A DNA stretch of 64,000 nt from Acidobacteriota bacterium (GCA_963169195.1 CAUJDN010000069.1:54766-118765), one strand, 5' to 3'; positions 53,995 to 63,884 are shown, numbered from the stretch's first letter. The notes: generated by a model from the letters alone, not told the origin. Made by a program: numbers and translations.

Positions 53995-55246
53995 CGCCCA
54001 TCCCCTCTCGCTCGCCGAGCGCCGCCGCGCGTTCTCGGCGATCTTCACCGGCGTCGCCGTCTCGACCACCGGCTTTCTCGCCTCGAACACGGTCAACGGC
54101 CTCATCGCCGAGGACCTGACGGGCAGCACGACGTGGAGCGGGCTGCCCGCCGCGGCGAGCGTGCTCGGCACGGCGGCGGGTGCGACCGCGCTCGCCGCAG
54201 TCGTTCGGCGCACCGGCCCCCGCACGGGCCTCACGCTCGGCTACGCCATCGCCGTCGCCGCCACGCTCCTGGCCGTGTGGGCCATCGTCGCGCGGCAGTT
54301 CGCGCTCTTCGTCGCGACGATGTTCCTCTTCGGCGGGGGGTACGGCGCGAACAGGCTGGCGCGCTACGTGGCCGCGGATCTCTACCCCGCCGGTCAACGC
54401 GCCACGATGATTGGCTGGATCGTCTGGGCCTCCACCATCGGCGCCGTGGCCGGGCCGGCGCTGCTGGCGCCGTCCAGGGCGCTCGCCGAGGGTGTCTCCA
54501 TCACCGGCCTCATCGGGCCGTACCTGGTCTGCGCCCTGGCCTGCGCGCTGTCCGCGGCAGCGATGCTCTCCGCGCCCCGACGGATGGACGCGCGGCTTGC
54601 GAAGGCCTCGCTGGCGGGTGCTGCGGGCGAGCCGTCGCTCGGACACCTGCTCCGCGAGCGGGGCGTCGCGCTCGCCCTCATCTCGATGGTCTCCGGGCAG
54701 TTCGTCATGGTGCTGCTGATGACGATGACGCCGCTGCACATCCGGCACGAAGGGCACGATCTGGGCGCCATCGGCCTGGTCATCTCGGCGCACACGCTCG
54801 GCATGTTCGCCTTGTCGCCCGTCACGGGGCGCCTCGGCGATCGCTACGGGCGGGTGCCGCTCCTGGTGGCGGGCGTCGCGGTGCTGGTCGTCTCGTGCCT
54901 GCTGGGGGTGGCCGCCGCAGCCGGCTCCTATCCCCTGACGCTGCTCGCCCTCTGCCTGCTGGGCATCGGCTGGAACCTCGGCTTCGTGGGCGGGAGCGCG
55001 CTCCTCACCGACAGCATCGCGCCTTCCGATCGCGTGCGGGTCCAGGGCCTGGGCGACGCCCTCATCTGGGGCGGAGGTGCGGTGGCCAGCATCGGTTCGG
55101 GCTGGATGCTCGAGCACGCGGGGTTCGCGGCGCTCAGCGTCGCCGGCGCCGTGCTGTCGCTCGCGCCGCTCGTGCCCCTGTGGCGCCACCGCCACCGGGC
55201 CGCCGCCCTCGCACGCGCGCCCGAGGCGGATCCTCTGGCGCAATGA
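53987..55246 (+). CDS. Major facilitator superfamily transporter
   Basis: 419 residues from GTG 53987, overlapping the sigma-like gene. Twelve likely helices. Signatures include FTGVAVSTTGFLASNTVNGL, FLFGGGYGANRLARYVAADLYPAGQRATMIGWIVWAS and GRLGDRYGRVPLLVAGVAVLV in the second half. Drug-type efflux is usual in this family; substrate unknown. Co-transcription with the sigma-like gene is likely. Confidence 0.9.
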   Translation: MSDAHPLSLAERRRAFSAIFTGVAVSTTGFLASNTVNGLIAEDLTGSTTWSGLPAAASVLGTAAGATALAAVVRRTGPRTGLTLGYAIAVAATLLAVWAIVARQFALFVATMFLFGGGYGANRLARYVAADLYPAGQRATMIGWIVWASTIGAVAGPALLAPSRALAEGVSITGLIGPYLVCALACALSAAAMLSAPRRMDARLAKASLAGAAGEPSLGHLLRERGVALALISMVSGQFVMVLLMTMTPLHIRHEGHDLGAIGLVISAHTLGMFALSPVTGRLGDRYGRVPLLVAGVAVLVVSCLLGVAAAAGSYPLTLLALCLLGIGWNLGFVGGSALLTDSIAPSDRVRVQGLGDALIWGGGAVASIGSGWMLEHAGFAALSVAGAVLSLAPLVPLWRHRHRAAALARAPEADPLAQ

Positions 55247-55413
55247 CGGCCTGATCGCCCGGCCGGCGTGCGGCCGCTACCGCAGCGACGCAGCCTCCTC
55301 ATCGCCGTGCACGCGCGTGCGATCCCCGACGCGCCGTTCGAATCGGAGTCGGCGTGTCGTCCCGCCTGGCTGGCCGCAATGGCCGCGTCCACGGTCTAAG
55401 CTGGATCCTGCGC

Positions 55414-56868
55414 ATGTTCCTCGTCGACCAGCTCATCCTTCTCGCCGGCATCCTCATCCTCATCGGGATTGTCTCGAGCAAGCTCTCCGCGCGCATGGGC
55501 CTGCCGGTCCTCGTACTCTTCCTCGCCATCGGCATGCTGGCCGGCGAGGACGGCCCGGGCGGCATCGAATTCGACAACTTCGCAGCCGCGCACGGCATCG
55601 GCACGCTCGCCCTCGGCATCATCCTCTTCGACGGCGCGCTCCAGACGCGCCTGCCCTCGCTGAGGGCCGCCTGGAAGCCTTCGGCGCTGCTGGCCACCGC
55701 GGGCGTGCTCGCCACGGCCGTCGTCACCGGCGCGGCCGCGTGGCAGATCCTGGACGTGTCGCCGCTGGTCGGCATGCTGCTCGGCAGCATCGTCGCCTCC
55801 ACCGACGCCGCCGCCGTGTTCTCGGTGTTGCGCTCGCAGGGACTGCACCTCCGGCAGCGCGTGGCCGCCACGCTCGAGATCGAGAGCGGGTCGAACGATC
55901 CGATGGCCATCTTCCTGACGGTGGGGCTGCTGCAGGTGCTCACGGCCGGTGTGCCCCTCGGTGTCGGGATGCTGAGGCTGTTCGCCCTCCAGATGGGCGT
56001 GGGGACGGTGGTGGGGCTCGTCACGGGATGGCTCGCGGTACGCCTCATCAACCGCATCCAGCTGGCCGCGCCCGGGCTCTATCCGGTCCTCGCGGGCGCC
56101 TGTGGCCTCCTCGCGTTCGGCATCGCCGCCGCGCTCCAGGGCAGCGGCTTCCTCGCCATCTACCTGGCCGGCATCGTCCTCGGCAACAGCCGGACCGTCT
56201 TCGAGCGCGGCACGTTCCTCTTCATGGACGGGCTGGCGTGGGTCGGGCAGATCACCATGTTCGTCGTGCTGGGACTGTTGAGCACGCCGAGCGAGCTCGT
56301 CCCGGTGGCCGGGCGCGCGCTCGTCATCGCGGCCGTGCTCATGCTCGTGGCGCGCCCGCTGGCGGTCGTGCCGCTGCTGCTCCCGTTCCGCTACACCTGG
56401 CAGGAGCGCCTCCTCATCTCGTGGGTCGGGCTCAAGGGCTCGGTGCCCATCATCCTGGCGACCTTCCCGATGATGTCCGGCCTGCCCGAGGGTCGGCTGC
56501 TCTTCGACGTCGTGTTCTTCGTCGTCCTGCTCTCGGCCACGCTCCAGGGCTGGACGCTGCCGACACTCGCCACCTGGCTCGGCCTGCAGGAGCGCCAGCC
56601 CGCCCAGGCGCAGGTGTCGCTCGAGCTGCTCTCGCTGCACGACGTCAACGCGGAGATCGTGGATTATGCGATTGGCGAATCGTCGTCGCTCGTTTCGAGC
56701 CCGATCCGGGACCTGGGGCTGCCGGAGGGCGCGCTGGTCGCGCTCATCTCGCGCGGTCGGCAACTCGTGGCGCCGCGCGGGTCCACGCGGCTCGAGGCGG
56801 GCGATCACCTGTTCGTGATTGCTCCCGCCGCCACCCGCGCGGACGTCGATCGGGCCTTCAGCCGCTGA
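55414..56868 (+). CDS. K+/H+ antiporter, NhaP2 (CPA1) type with TrkA-C domain
   Basis: 484 residues from ATG 55414; an earlier GTG-type start at 55354 is possible. About 12 helices, starting LILLAGILILIGIVSSKLSARMGLPVLVLFLAIGMLAGED. The ion-site region VASTDAAAVFSVLRSQGLHL and LEIESGSNDPMAIFLTV shows the ND pair of CPA1 exchangers. The last 85 residues are a regulatory TrkA-C domain (VDYAIGESSSLVSSPIRDLGLPEGALVALISRG). It exports K+ or Na+ for protons. Convergent with the ClC gene. Confidence 0.92.
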   Translation: MFLVDQLILLAGILILIGIVSSKLSARMGLPVLVLFLAIGMLAGEDGPGGIEFDNFAAAHGIGTLALGIILFDGALQTRLPSLRAAWKPSALLATAGVLATAVVTGAAAWQILDVSPLVGMLLGSIVASTDAAAVFSVLRSQGLHLRQRVAATLEIESGSNDPMAIFLTVGLLQVLTAGVPLGVGMLRLFALQMGVGTVVGLVTGWLAVRLINRIQLAAPGLYPVLAGACGLLAFGIAAALQGSGFLAIYLAGIVLGNSRTVFERGTFLFMDGLAWVGQITMFVVLGLLSTPSELVPVAGRALVIAAVLMLVARPLAVVPLLLPFRYTWQERLLISWVGLKGSVPIILATFPMMSGLPEGRLLFDVVFFVVLLSATLQGWTLPTLATWLGLQERQPAQAQVSLELLSLHDVNAEIVDYAIGESSSLVSSPIRDLGLPEGALVALISRGRQLVAPRGSTRLEAGDHLFVIAPAATRADVDRAFSR

Positions 56869-56931
56869 CGCGGCCTGACGGCCGGCCGCTCTCGACGGAG
56901 ATCGCCTTCGCACGGGCGAAACGACGCCGTT

Positions 56932-58671
56932 TCAGCGTGCTCCTGTCGTCGGAGCCGCACCGGTGCCTGGCCGCGTCCCGATTCCGTAGGCGGCGTGCAC
57001 GTCCCCGAGCGTGACGACGCCGTCGAGGCGCGCCGGATCGAGCCGCGACACGATGGGCACGAACTCCTGGCCGGAGAGGCGACGCAGGGCCACATCCAGC
57101 GGCTCGTCGAGATGCGCCGCGTCGAGGAGTCGCAAGGAGGGGTGGGCGGCGATCGGCTCGTCGCCCGCGTCGGCGGCCCGTGCGTCGTCCAGGCCCGCGT
57201 CGAGCACGTCGGCTCGCATCCCCCACCACGTCCCGTCGGCCACGGCCAGCACCACTCGCGCGCCGCTCGCGGACACGGCCGCGCGCACGGACGCCCGCGA
57301 CGCGCCAATCGGCACGACGACGAACGGCGACCGGCCCAGGGCCTGCTCGATCCGGAGCGGTTCCTCCTCCCGCAGCTGCCGTGCGGAGGGCAGCAGCGCG
57401 CCTTCGTCTTCGGCCACCAGATCGAGCAGCGATCGATGGTGCAGGGCCCGGGCCACCAGGAAGCCCAGTGTGCCCGTGATCATCGCGGGCACGATGACGG
57501 CCGACGATCCGCTCAGCTCGAACACCATGAAGACGGCGGTCATCGGCGCGCGAAACACGCCCGCGAAGACGCCCGAGATGCCCGCCAGCACGAACGTCAC
57601 GGTTGGAGCGTCGAACGCGGGCAGGACCTCGGGGCCAAGGCTCCCCACGGTGCCGCCGAGCATGACCCCGACGAAGAGCGTCGGTGCGAACAGGCCACCC
57701 GGCGCTCCCGAGCCGAACGCCAGCGCGGCCACCACCAGCTTCGTGGCGCCCAGCAGCGCCATGACCGTCCACGGGTACTGGCTGTGCAGTGCGGCGTCCA
57801 TGGCGCGGTAGCCGGGGCCCAGCACTTCTGGCAGCCAGAGCCCCATCGTGCCCGCTGCGGCGCCAGCGACGAACGGGGCCAGGCCCGGCGGCACCAGGCG
57901 TGAGTGCAGGCTGACGCGCCTGCGGACCGCCGCGATGCCCTTCACGTACACGGCCGCGAAGACCCCGGACGCCACGCCGATGAGCGCGAAGGCCAGAGCC
58001 TGCTCGACGTCCACCGATGCCGCCAGCTCGGGCACGCGAAAGAGCGGCGCATCCCCGAGGAACAGGCGCGTCACCACCACGGCGGACACGGCCGCCAGGA
58101 CGATGGAGCCGAGCACGGCGGCGTCCCAGGCGGCGACGACTTCCTCCATGACGAACAGCACGGCGGTGATGGGCGTGTTGAACGCGGCCGCGATGCCCGC
58201 CGCGGCCCCGGTCGGCGCCACGAGGCGCATCGACCTGCGCGAGAGTTCGAAGGTGCGGCCGAGCGACGACGCGATGCCTGCGCCCATCATGAGCGAGGGA
58301 TCCTCGGGCCCCAGCGGCGTGCCGGTCCCAATCGACAGGACGCACGCGACGAACTTGCCGGGCACCGCCGATGCCGGGATATGTCCGTTGGACACGTAGA
58401 TGGCCGACTTCGTCTGAACGATGCCGCTGCCGGCAGCGGCGGGGACGAGGTAGCGCACCATGAGCGCGGCCGCCGCGGCGCCGAAGGCCGGTACGAGGAC
58501 CCGGAGGGCCGTGGAGGCGGCCCGATCCTCGGTGAACCACGCCAGCAGCTCGATGGCGGTGTGGAAGCAGACGACCAGCAGCCCGGTGGCCACTCCGATG
58601 AGCACGGCCAGGAGGAGGAACCGCTGCGGCTCGCTCAGCCGACGCTCGAACCTTGTGGCAGGGCCGCTCAT
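56932..58671 (-). CDS. ClC chloride channel/transporter with CBS-like C-terminus
   Basis: 579 residues from ATG 58671. ClC signatures: GSGIVQTK near residue 84, GTGTPLGPEDPSLMMGA near 115 (with the gating Glu), and FGSGAPGGLFAPTLFVGVMLG near 320. The C-terminal 150 residues contain two CBS-like segments (REEEPLRIEQALGRSPFVVVPIGAS; LDEPLDVALRRLSGQEFVPIVSRLDPARLDGVVTLGDVH). It moves chloride or fluoride/protons. ATGA overlap couples it to the TPR protein encoded upstream. Confidence 0.94.
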   Translation of the reverse strand: MSGPATRFERRLSEPQRFLLLAVLIGVATGLLVVCFHTAIELLAWFTEDRAASTALRVLVPAFGAAAAALMVRYLVPAAAGSGIVQTKSAIYVSNGHIPASAVPGKFVACVLSIGTGTPLGPEDPSLMMGAGIASSLGRTFELSRRSMRLVAPTGAAAGIAAAFNTPITAVLFVMEEVVAAWDAAVLGSIVLAAVSAVVVTRLFLGDAPLFRVPELAASVDVEQALAFALIGVASGVFAAVYVKGIAAVRRRVSLHSRLVPPGLAPFVAGAAAGTMGLWLPEVLGPGYRAMDAALHSQYPWTVMALLGATKLVVAALAFGSGAPGGLFAPTLFVGVMLGGTVGSLGPEVLPAFDAPTVTFVLAGISGVFAGVFRAPMTAVFMVFELSGSSAVIVPAMITGTLGFLVARALHHRSLLDLVAEDEGALLPSARQLREEEPLRIEQALGRSPFVVVPIGASRASVRAAVSASGARVVLAVADGTWWGMRADVLDAGLDDARAADAGDEPIAAHPSLRLLDAAHLDEPLDVALRRLSGQEFVPIVSRLDPARLDGVVTLGDVHAAYGIGTRPGTGAAPTTGAR

Positions 58672-59798
58672 CGCCGCCCCGCCTCCGCAACAATCCGCAG
58701 GACGACGTCGAGCGGCTCTTCGTCGGTCGGAGCCGGGCAAGCGGCCGCGACGGCTCGGGCGGCGGACTCGAGCAGCTCGTACTCGTCATCGAGCACCTGG
58801 GGGGTGACCGGCGACGGGCGGCGTGCCCGGAGCCGCGCGGCGAGCGCGTCCTCCCCGGGGGTCAGGGTTCGATGGCCCCAGCAGTTCTCGAGGCGCGCCC
58901 GCGCGAGGTCCAGGAGACGGCGCGTCCGGGCGCCTCGCTCCCGCGCCGAGATGCGCGGCCTGTTCGGATCGAGTCCGTCGACTGCGCCGGCCAGGGCCAG
59001 CCGCGCTGCCGACGCGCGGTCGGACGGGTCGGCCGCCAGCGCACGCCTGGCGGACTGGGCGGCTCCCGCGTAATCGCCCAGCGCCAGCGCCGCCTCGGCC
59101 AGTCCCGCGTGCGCCGCCCCACTGTCGGTGAAGCGCTCCGCCATGCCGCGGTACACGCGCGCGGCCTCTTCAGGGAAACCCGAGTCGAGCAGCCGGCGGC
59201 CAGCCACGAGCTGCAGATTGCGGTCCCCGGGGAACGCCGAGGCCAGCTGCGTCAGCTCCGCGCGGACGCGTTCGCGGTCGGCGGTCCGCCCGAGCAGCTC
59301 GATCAGGTCGAGGCGTGCCCGCTGGCGCGTGGCCTCGGCCTCCGGCATCCAGCGACCATAAATGGCCCGATAGTAGCTGGCCTCGGCTTCGGCATCCCGG
59401 TCACGAGCCTGCTGGACCCGCGCGAGTGCGAGGTTGGCCTCGCCGTTGGTGGCGTCGGCGCGCAGCACGTCCTGCAGGTAGCGCTCGGCCTCGTCGAATC
59501 GCTCCAGGGAGATGAGTGCCCTGGCGAGGGCCAGACGATACGCCGTGCGATCGGGCTGCAGGGCTACGGCGTTCCTGAACTGGGCTGCGGCGTCCTCGAG
59601 GCGTCCCGAAGCGGTCAGCACCTGCCCCGATCGAGCGGCCGATGCCGCGCGGGAGGCCTGCTGTGAATGGTAGGCGCCGGCCAGCGCCGTCGCACCCCAC
59701 CACAGGCCCCCCATGGCAGCCGCAACCAGCACCCCCCTCGCCCATCGCTGGCCCGACGGCGTGAAGGGAAGGGGGCTGGTGCTCACACCATCCATCAT
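58668..59798 (-). CDS. Membrane-anchored tetratricopeptide-repeat protein
   Basis: About 376 residues from ATG 59798; ATG 59843 gives 15 more. One helix (RWARGVLVAAAMGGLWWGATALAGAYH), then TPR units: GQVLTASGRLEDAAAQFRNAVALQPDRTAYRLALARALISLERFDEAERYLQDVLRADATNGEANLALARVQ and AHAGLAEAALALGDYAGAAQSARRALAADPSD. The end is not repeated. It probably binds proteins near the membrane. The 4-nt overlap suggests a role with the ClC protein. Confidence 0.85.
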   Translation of the reverse strand: MMDGVSTSPLPFTPSGQRWARGVLVAAAMGGLWWGATALAGAYHSQQASRAASAARSGQVLTASGRLEDAAAQFRNAVALQPDRTAYRLALARALISLERFDEAERYLQDVLRADATNGEANLALARVQQARDRDAEAEASYYRAIYGRWMPEAEATRQRARLDLIELLGRTADRERVRAELTQLASAFPGDRNLQLVAGRRLLDSGFPEEAARVYRGMAERFTDSGAAHAGLAEAALALGDYAGAAQSARRALAADPSDRASAARLALAGAVDGLDPNRPRISARERGARTRRLLDLARARLENCWGHRTLTPGEDALAARLRARRPSPVTPQVLDDEYELLESAARAVAAACPAPTDEEPLDVVLRIVAEAGRR

Positions 59799-60070
59799 CA
59801 CACGCCATGGATCTCGCCGCCGCACGATCCTCATTTGCGCCATGAGCCTCGGCGGGAGCGATGCGACGCGCGGCGACTGCAGGATGACGAGCGTGCCCGG
59901 CGTGTTCACCGCCGGCGGCATGCGGCGCGGGCCAGTCGCTGCCCTGGCTCATGAGGTGAGGTCGGCTGCGGCAGGTTGCCGCAGCCCTGCCGCACGTCGC
60001 GTCCAGGCTCGTCGTGGTGGTGTATCGTCGACATGGCGCCGGGCACGGACACGGCGCGGAGGAGACGCTC

Positions 60071-60211
60071 ATGCCTCGCAAGGTCGGCGAACGGTACGTG
60101 TGTGAGAAGTGCGGCGCGCAGCTCGTGTACGAGAAGGCGTGCCCCTGCCCCGAGGGGATGAAGCACTCGGAGATCTGCTGTGGTGAGCAGATGAAGCAGG
60201 TGAAGGCGTGA
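60071..60211 (+). CDS. Small desulforedoxin-like FeS4 protein
   Basis: 46 residues from ATG 60071, with GGAGA 10 nt upstream. Cysteine pattern YVCEKCGAQLVYEKACPCPEG and ICCGEQM, that is CxxC, CxC and CC, like the rubredoxin-type iron/zinc site of desulforedoxin/desulfoferrodoxin N-termini. Iron or zinc binding is inferred. It lies 31 nt before a methyltransferase gene; the pair is likely co-transcribed. Confidence 0.72.
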   Translation: MPRKVGERYVCEKCGAQLVYEKACPCPEGMKHSEICCGEQMKQVKA

Positions 60212-60242
60212 GCCGGCTCACGCCCCGACGCCTGTTGGCGCG

Positions 60243-60878
60243 ATGACCCGGACCGCCCCCTTCGAGCGCCACCACGAGCAGTACGACGAGTGGTTCGAGC
60301 GCCACCGGGCGGCGTACGTGTCGGAACTGCTCGCCCTGCGTCCGTTCGTGCCCGTGCAGGGGCGGGGCCTCGAGATCGGCGTCGGCACCGCGCGCTTCGC
60401 GGCGCCGCTCGGCGTGCAGGTCGGCGTCGATCCGGCCGCGCCGATGCTGACGCTCGCGAGGGCCCGAGCGGTGAGGGCCGTCGCCGGCGTCGCCGAGGCC
60501 CTGCCCTTCGCCAGCGCCGTCTTCGACCACGCACTGGTCGTCACGACCATCTGCTTCGTGGACTCGCCTCAGGCGATGCTCGCCGAGGCCCATCGCGTGC
60601 TCGCCCCGGGCGGCCGCCTCGTCATCGGCTTCATCGATCGCGACAGCGAACTCGGGCAGCACTACCTGGCCCACCGCCTCGAGAGCGTGTTCTACCGCGA
60701 TGCCACGTTCCACTCGGCGTCGGAGGTGAACGGTCTCCTTCGGGACAGCGGCTTCGAGATCCGCGCCTGGGCACAGACCCTGTTCGGCGGCTCCCCGGAC
60801 ATCCCCGAGATTCAGCCCCTGCAGCCAGGCTCGGGCACGGGGGCATTCGTCGTCGTCGCCGCGGATCGGCGGACGTAG
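60243..60878 (+). CDS. Class I SAM methyltransferase
   Basis: 211 residues. SAM motif GLEIGVGTARFAAPLGVQVGVDPAAPML near residue 42, then VAEALPFASAVFDHALVVTTICFVDSPQAMLAEAHRVLAPGGRLVIGFID, a UbiE-like enzyme. The partner small Cys-rich protein may supply a metal. The substrate is unknown; arsenic or thiol substrates would be guesses. Confidence 0.85.
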   Translation: MTRTAPFERHHEQYDEWFERHRAAYVSELLALRPFVPVQGRGLEIGVGTARFAAPLGVQVGVDPAAPMLTLARARAVRAVAGVAEALPFASAVFDHALVVTTICFVDSPQAMLAEAHRVLAPGGRLVIGFIDRDSELGQHYLAHRLESVFYRDATFHSASEVNGLLRDSGFEIRAWAQTLFGGSPDIPEIQPLQPGSGTGAFVVVAADRRT

Positions 60879-60978
60879 GGGCGGGCCGTCAATCGGCCCC
60901 GCCTCTCGGCACGACCACGGTCGATGCCAGGGGGAACACGCCGATCCTTCGTGAGCGTCGTGTTCCCGTCGATCTCCC

Positions 60979-62067
60979 CTACTGCTCGATCCGCACGACC
61001 TGGCCGGTGCCCGCCGACGCGCTGTTGACGGTGACATAGACCGCGTGGTCCGGGCCGATCGTCAATCCGCCGGGGTGCACGAGCTCGCCGGCCGCCAGTT
61101 CCTCCCGGAACCCGAACGGGCCGATCCTCGTCAGCCGGCCGGCCGTCCCGGGCCCCAGCAGGCCGTCCGCATCGTGCTCGAGCACGTACGCGGCACCGTC
61201 GGGACCGATGGCGATATCGATGATGTTGGTGAAGCCGTCGGCCACCACCACGGGCGTGCCGCCGGCCGCCGGGACACGATAGACGCGGGCGTCGCCCACC
61301 GGGAACGGGAAGCCGGTGAGCTCGCCGACGTACAGGCTGCCGTCCGGCCCCTCGACGACGGACGTCGGCACGCTCTCCATGTCGACGGGCCCGCCGGGAC
61401 CCGTCACCGTCCGCGTCGGGAACGCCGCCAGCGTCGTGACGTTCAACCCGACGTCCACCTGCAGCAGCGAGTTGCCGGCCGCGTCGGTGAACACCCCCCG
61501 GTCGGAGAGGATCGCCATGCCGTACAGGTTGGAGTCCACCACGCCTCCATCCGGATTCGCCGTGGCCTCGTGTGCCGCGATGTCGACCACGGGCGTCACC
61601 ACGCCCTGGAGCGAGACGTGCAAGGCCATGCCGAATGCGTGGCCGGCGGCCCGCAGCGGCGCGAGCGTGGCCGGATCACCGCCCGACCCCACCGTGATGA
61701 AGGCACTGCCGAAGCCGAAGGCGATGTCGTGCGGTCCCGTCGCTTCATCCCCGCTCGGCCCCGCCAGCGAGGGAAGCCCAGGCAGCACCCGCAGTTGACC
61801 GCCGGCCGGTACGACCCTGGTCACGGCCCCGGTCGCCCCATAGCACCGGTCGCCGGGGCCGGTGGGGTTGGGCAGGCAGAGCGTGCTCGTCCCGCCCCGG
61901 CCGGCTTCGACGACATAGAGGTTGTCGTCGGGCCCGAAGGCCAGGCCGCGAGGATTGTCGAGCCCGGAGGCGATCACCTCGGCTTCCTGTGCGCGTGCCG
62001 TGGAGAAGCCGCCCGCCAGGGCGACCAGCAGCAACGAGACCGAAGACGCGCGAAAGAACACGGCCAT
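60979..62067 (-). CDS. Secreted ScyD/ScyE-like beta-propeller
   Basis: 362 residues from ATG 62067 (GGAGG upstream). Signal peptide ends TARAQ. Text of the ScyD/ScyE propeller family: VIASGLDNPRGLAFGPDDNLYVVEAGRGGTS, GPHDIAFGFGSAFITVGSGGDPA, SVVEGPDGSLYVGELTGFPFPVGDARVYRV, and GELVHPGGLTIGPDHAVYVTVNS. In cyanobacteria such proteins lie near scytonemin genes, but most members are of unknown role. Stands alone. Confidence 0.88.
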   Translation of the reverse strand: MAVFFRASSVSLLLVALAGGFSTARAQEAEVIASGLDNPRGLAFGPDDNLYVVEAGRGGTSTLCLPNPTGPGDRCYGATGAVTRVVPAGGQLRVLPGLPSLAGPSGDEATGPHDIAFGFGSAFITVGSGGDPATLAPLRAAGHAFGMALHVSLQGVVTPVVDIAAHEATANPDGGVVDSNLYGMAILSDRGVFTDAAGNSLLQVDVGLNVTTLAAFPTRTVTGPGGPVDMESVPTSVVEGPDGSLYVGELTGFPFPVGDARVYRVPAAGGTPVVVADGFTNIIDIAIGPDGAAYVLEHDADGLLGPGTAGRLTRIGPFGFREELAAGELVHPGGLTIGPDHAVYVTVNSASAGTGQVVRIEQ

Positions 62068-62223
62068 GGTTCCCTCCTTCATCCATCCGAAGCTGGGCCA
62101 TTGACGCCTGTGCACGCGAGACCGTCGCTGATCAACCTGTGAGGATACACCCGGCGAGGGTTCCGCATCGACCGGTCCCAATTGAGCGGGGACGGCCGCG
62201 GACGGCTTCACCGGACGGCAGGG

Positions 62224-63204
62224 CTAGCGCCCTTCCAGCTCCCGCTGGATGGCCGCGAAGAACGTCTCCGCGATCCGTCGATACCCCGCCTCGCTCGGAT
62301 GCCGCCCGTCGTCGCTGTTGCAGGCGTTCGGGTTCCCGGCACACGCCTCGTAGACATCCACCAGCACGGCGTTCTCGCCGCGCGCGACGTCGCGCAGCTT
62401 CGCGTTGTAGCGCGTGACGGTCGTGTTCGAGAGCCCGCGGTTGACGCCCACCGGCGGCGGCGTCAGCGTGGCGATGAAGACGCGCGCGCCACGAAACCTG
62501 GCGTCCTTCGCGATGCTCGTGATGGCGGCGATGGCCGGGTCGATGCCGGCCTCACCGAGCCCGAGATCGTTGTACCCGTCCAGAACGAGCACGGCCTCGG
62601 GCCGGTTCGCGTTGATCACGCTCTGCGCGCGGCCCACGCCGTCCACGACCTTCTCTCCGCCCTTGCCCTCGTTCAGCACCGTGATCGCCTGCGAAGGGTA
62701 CCGCGCAGCCAGCAGCTGCTGGAGGACCCGCGGATACGCGGCTTCCGGCACCTCGCGCAGCAGGTACGGCGGCGGACCCGCGGGGTTGATCGTCGCCACG
62801 ATGCCCACCGTGACGCTGTCGCCGAAGGCGAGGAAGCGCGTCTTCGAGAGGGTGGGTGCCCGGGACACCGTCACCGGAAACGTACACGACGCGGTCCGGC
62901 CGCCGCGGTCGGTTGCCGTGCAGCGGACCTCGGTCGTGCCGAGCGGGAACACCGAGCCGGGCGCAGGGGCGCAGGCCACCGCCACCGGGACCTCTCCCCC
63001 CTCCGCCGCTGGCACCTCCCAGGTCACCGACACGCCGTCGTCCATCGCCGTCACCGCCATGGGCGGACGACATGCGAGCGTCACGGGTGCGACCGGCGGG
63101 GGAACCGGCGGAGGCGTCGGGCCCGTCGGCGACGACGAGCGGCCGCAGGCCGCAGCCAGGACGACGAAGACGAGGACACGGCCGCGCCGCATCGGTCGCG
63201 TCAT
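62224..63204 (-). CDS. SGNH-hydrolase lipoprotein with HYR domain
   Basis: 326 residues from ATG 63204. Lipoprotein signal with Cys at LAAACG, then a proline-rich linker, a HYR domain (about 40-118: LGTTEVRCTATDRGGRTASCTFPVTVS), and an SGNH/GDSL hydrolase: FGDSVTVGIV (nucleophile Ser) near residue 130, VLDGYNDLGLG near 210 and the catalytic Asp-His of DDGRHPSEAGYRRI near the end. Probably an outer-surface esterase/lipase. It starts 15 nt from the end of the MarC gene. Confidence 0.9.
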   Translation of the reverse strand: MTRPMRRGRVLVFVVLAAACGRSSSPTGPTPPPVPPPVAPVTLACRPPMAVTAMDDGVSVTWEVPAAEGGEVPVAVACAPAPGSVFPLGTTEVRCTATDRGGRTASCTFPVTVSRAPTLSKTRFLAFGDSVTVGIVATINPAGPPPYLLREVPEAAYPRVLQQLLAARYPSQAITVLNEGKGGEKVVDGVGRAQSVINANRPEAVLVLDGYNDLGLGEAGIDPAIAAITSIAKDARFRGARVFIATLTPPPVGVNRGLSNTTVTRYNAKLRDVARGENAVLVDVYEACAGNPNACNSDDGRHPSEAGYRRIAETFFAAIQRELEGR

Positions 63205-63218
63205 CGATCCGCGCCTCG

Positions 63219-63806
63219 TCACGGCGCCAGCGAGATCCGTACGCCGTTCATGAACATCTGTACCGCGATCATCACCAGGACCATGCCCATGAGCCGCTCG
63301 AGAGCCATCAGCCCGCGCTCGCGCAGCACGCGGTAGAAGAACGTGGCCGACAGGAGGATGCTGCCGGAGATGGCCCACGCGAGCGTGACTGCCAGCAGCA
63401 GCGGTCCGGTCTGGCCCGGCGACGTCCGCTGGAGCAGCAGGCACGCGGCCAGCGTGGACGGGCCGACGAAGAGCGGAATGGCCAGCGGGACGATGAACGG
63501 CTCGCCCTCCGGTGCGTCGGTTGCCGGGCCCCCGGCGGCCGGGAAGATCATCCGAAGCGCGATGAGGAACAGCACGATCCCCCCGGCGATGCTGATGGTG
63601 GCCTCCTGGAGACCCAGGATGCGGAGCACGTAGCCGCCAAGGAATACGAAGGCCAGCAGCACGAGGTAGGCGATTGCGATCTCGCGCACCAGGACACGGC
63701 GCCGGCGAGCCGGATCCACGGGCTTCAACACCGAGAGGAACAGCGGGATGTTCCCGATCGGGTCCATGATCAGGAACAGGGTGACGACGGCCGCGACAAC
63801 GTCCAC
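63219..63806 (-). CDS. MarC-family membrane protein
   Basis: 195 residues and six helices: MDVVAAVVTLFLIMDPIGNIPLFLSVLKPVDPARRR at the N-terminus, AGGIVLFLIALRMIFPAAGG and PLAIPLFVGPSTLAACLLL later. MarC/YhgN proteins are conserved integral membrane proteins of unclear function. Confidence 0.93.
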   Translation of the reverse strand: MDVVAAVVTLFLIMDPIGNIPLFLSVLKPVDPARRRRVLVREIAIAYLVLLAFVFLGGYVLRILGLQEATISIAGGIVLFLIALRMIFPAAGGPATDAPEGEPFIVPLAIPLFVGPSTLAACLLLQRTSPGQTGPLLLAVTLAWAISGSILLSATFFYRVLRERGLMALERLMGMVLVMIAVQMFMNGVRISLAP

Positions 63807-63884
63807 CTACGGATTATATCGGCCGGGCATGGGCGGCCCGGCGCGGTCGTGCGGAACAGGCGCACGCGGTGATGGCTGGCCGTC

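Noticed and set aside
56869..56931. Strong terminator between the antiporter and ClC genes
   Set aside because: Only a 5-bp stem (TTCGC...GCGAA) is visible and there is no T-run, so I did not list it.
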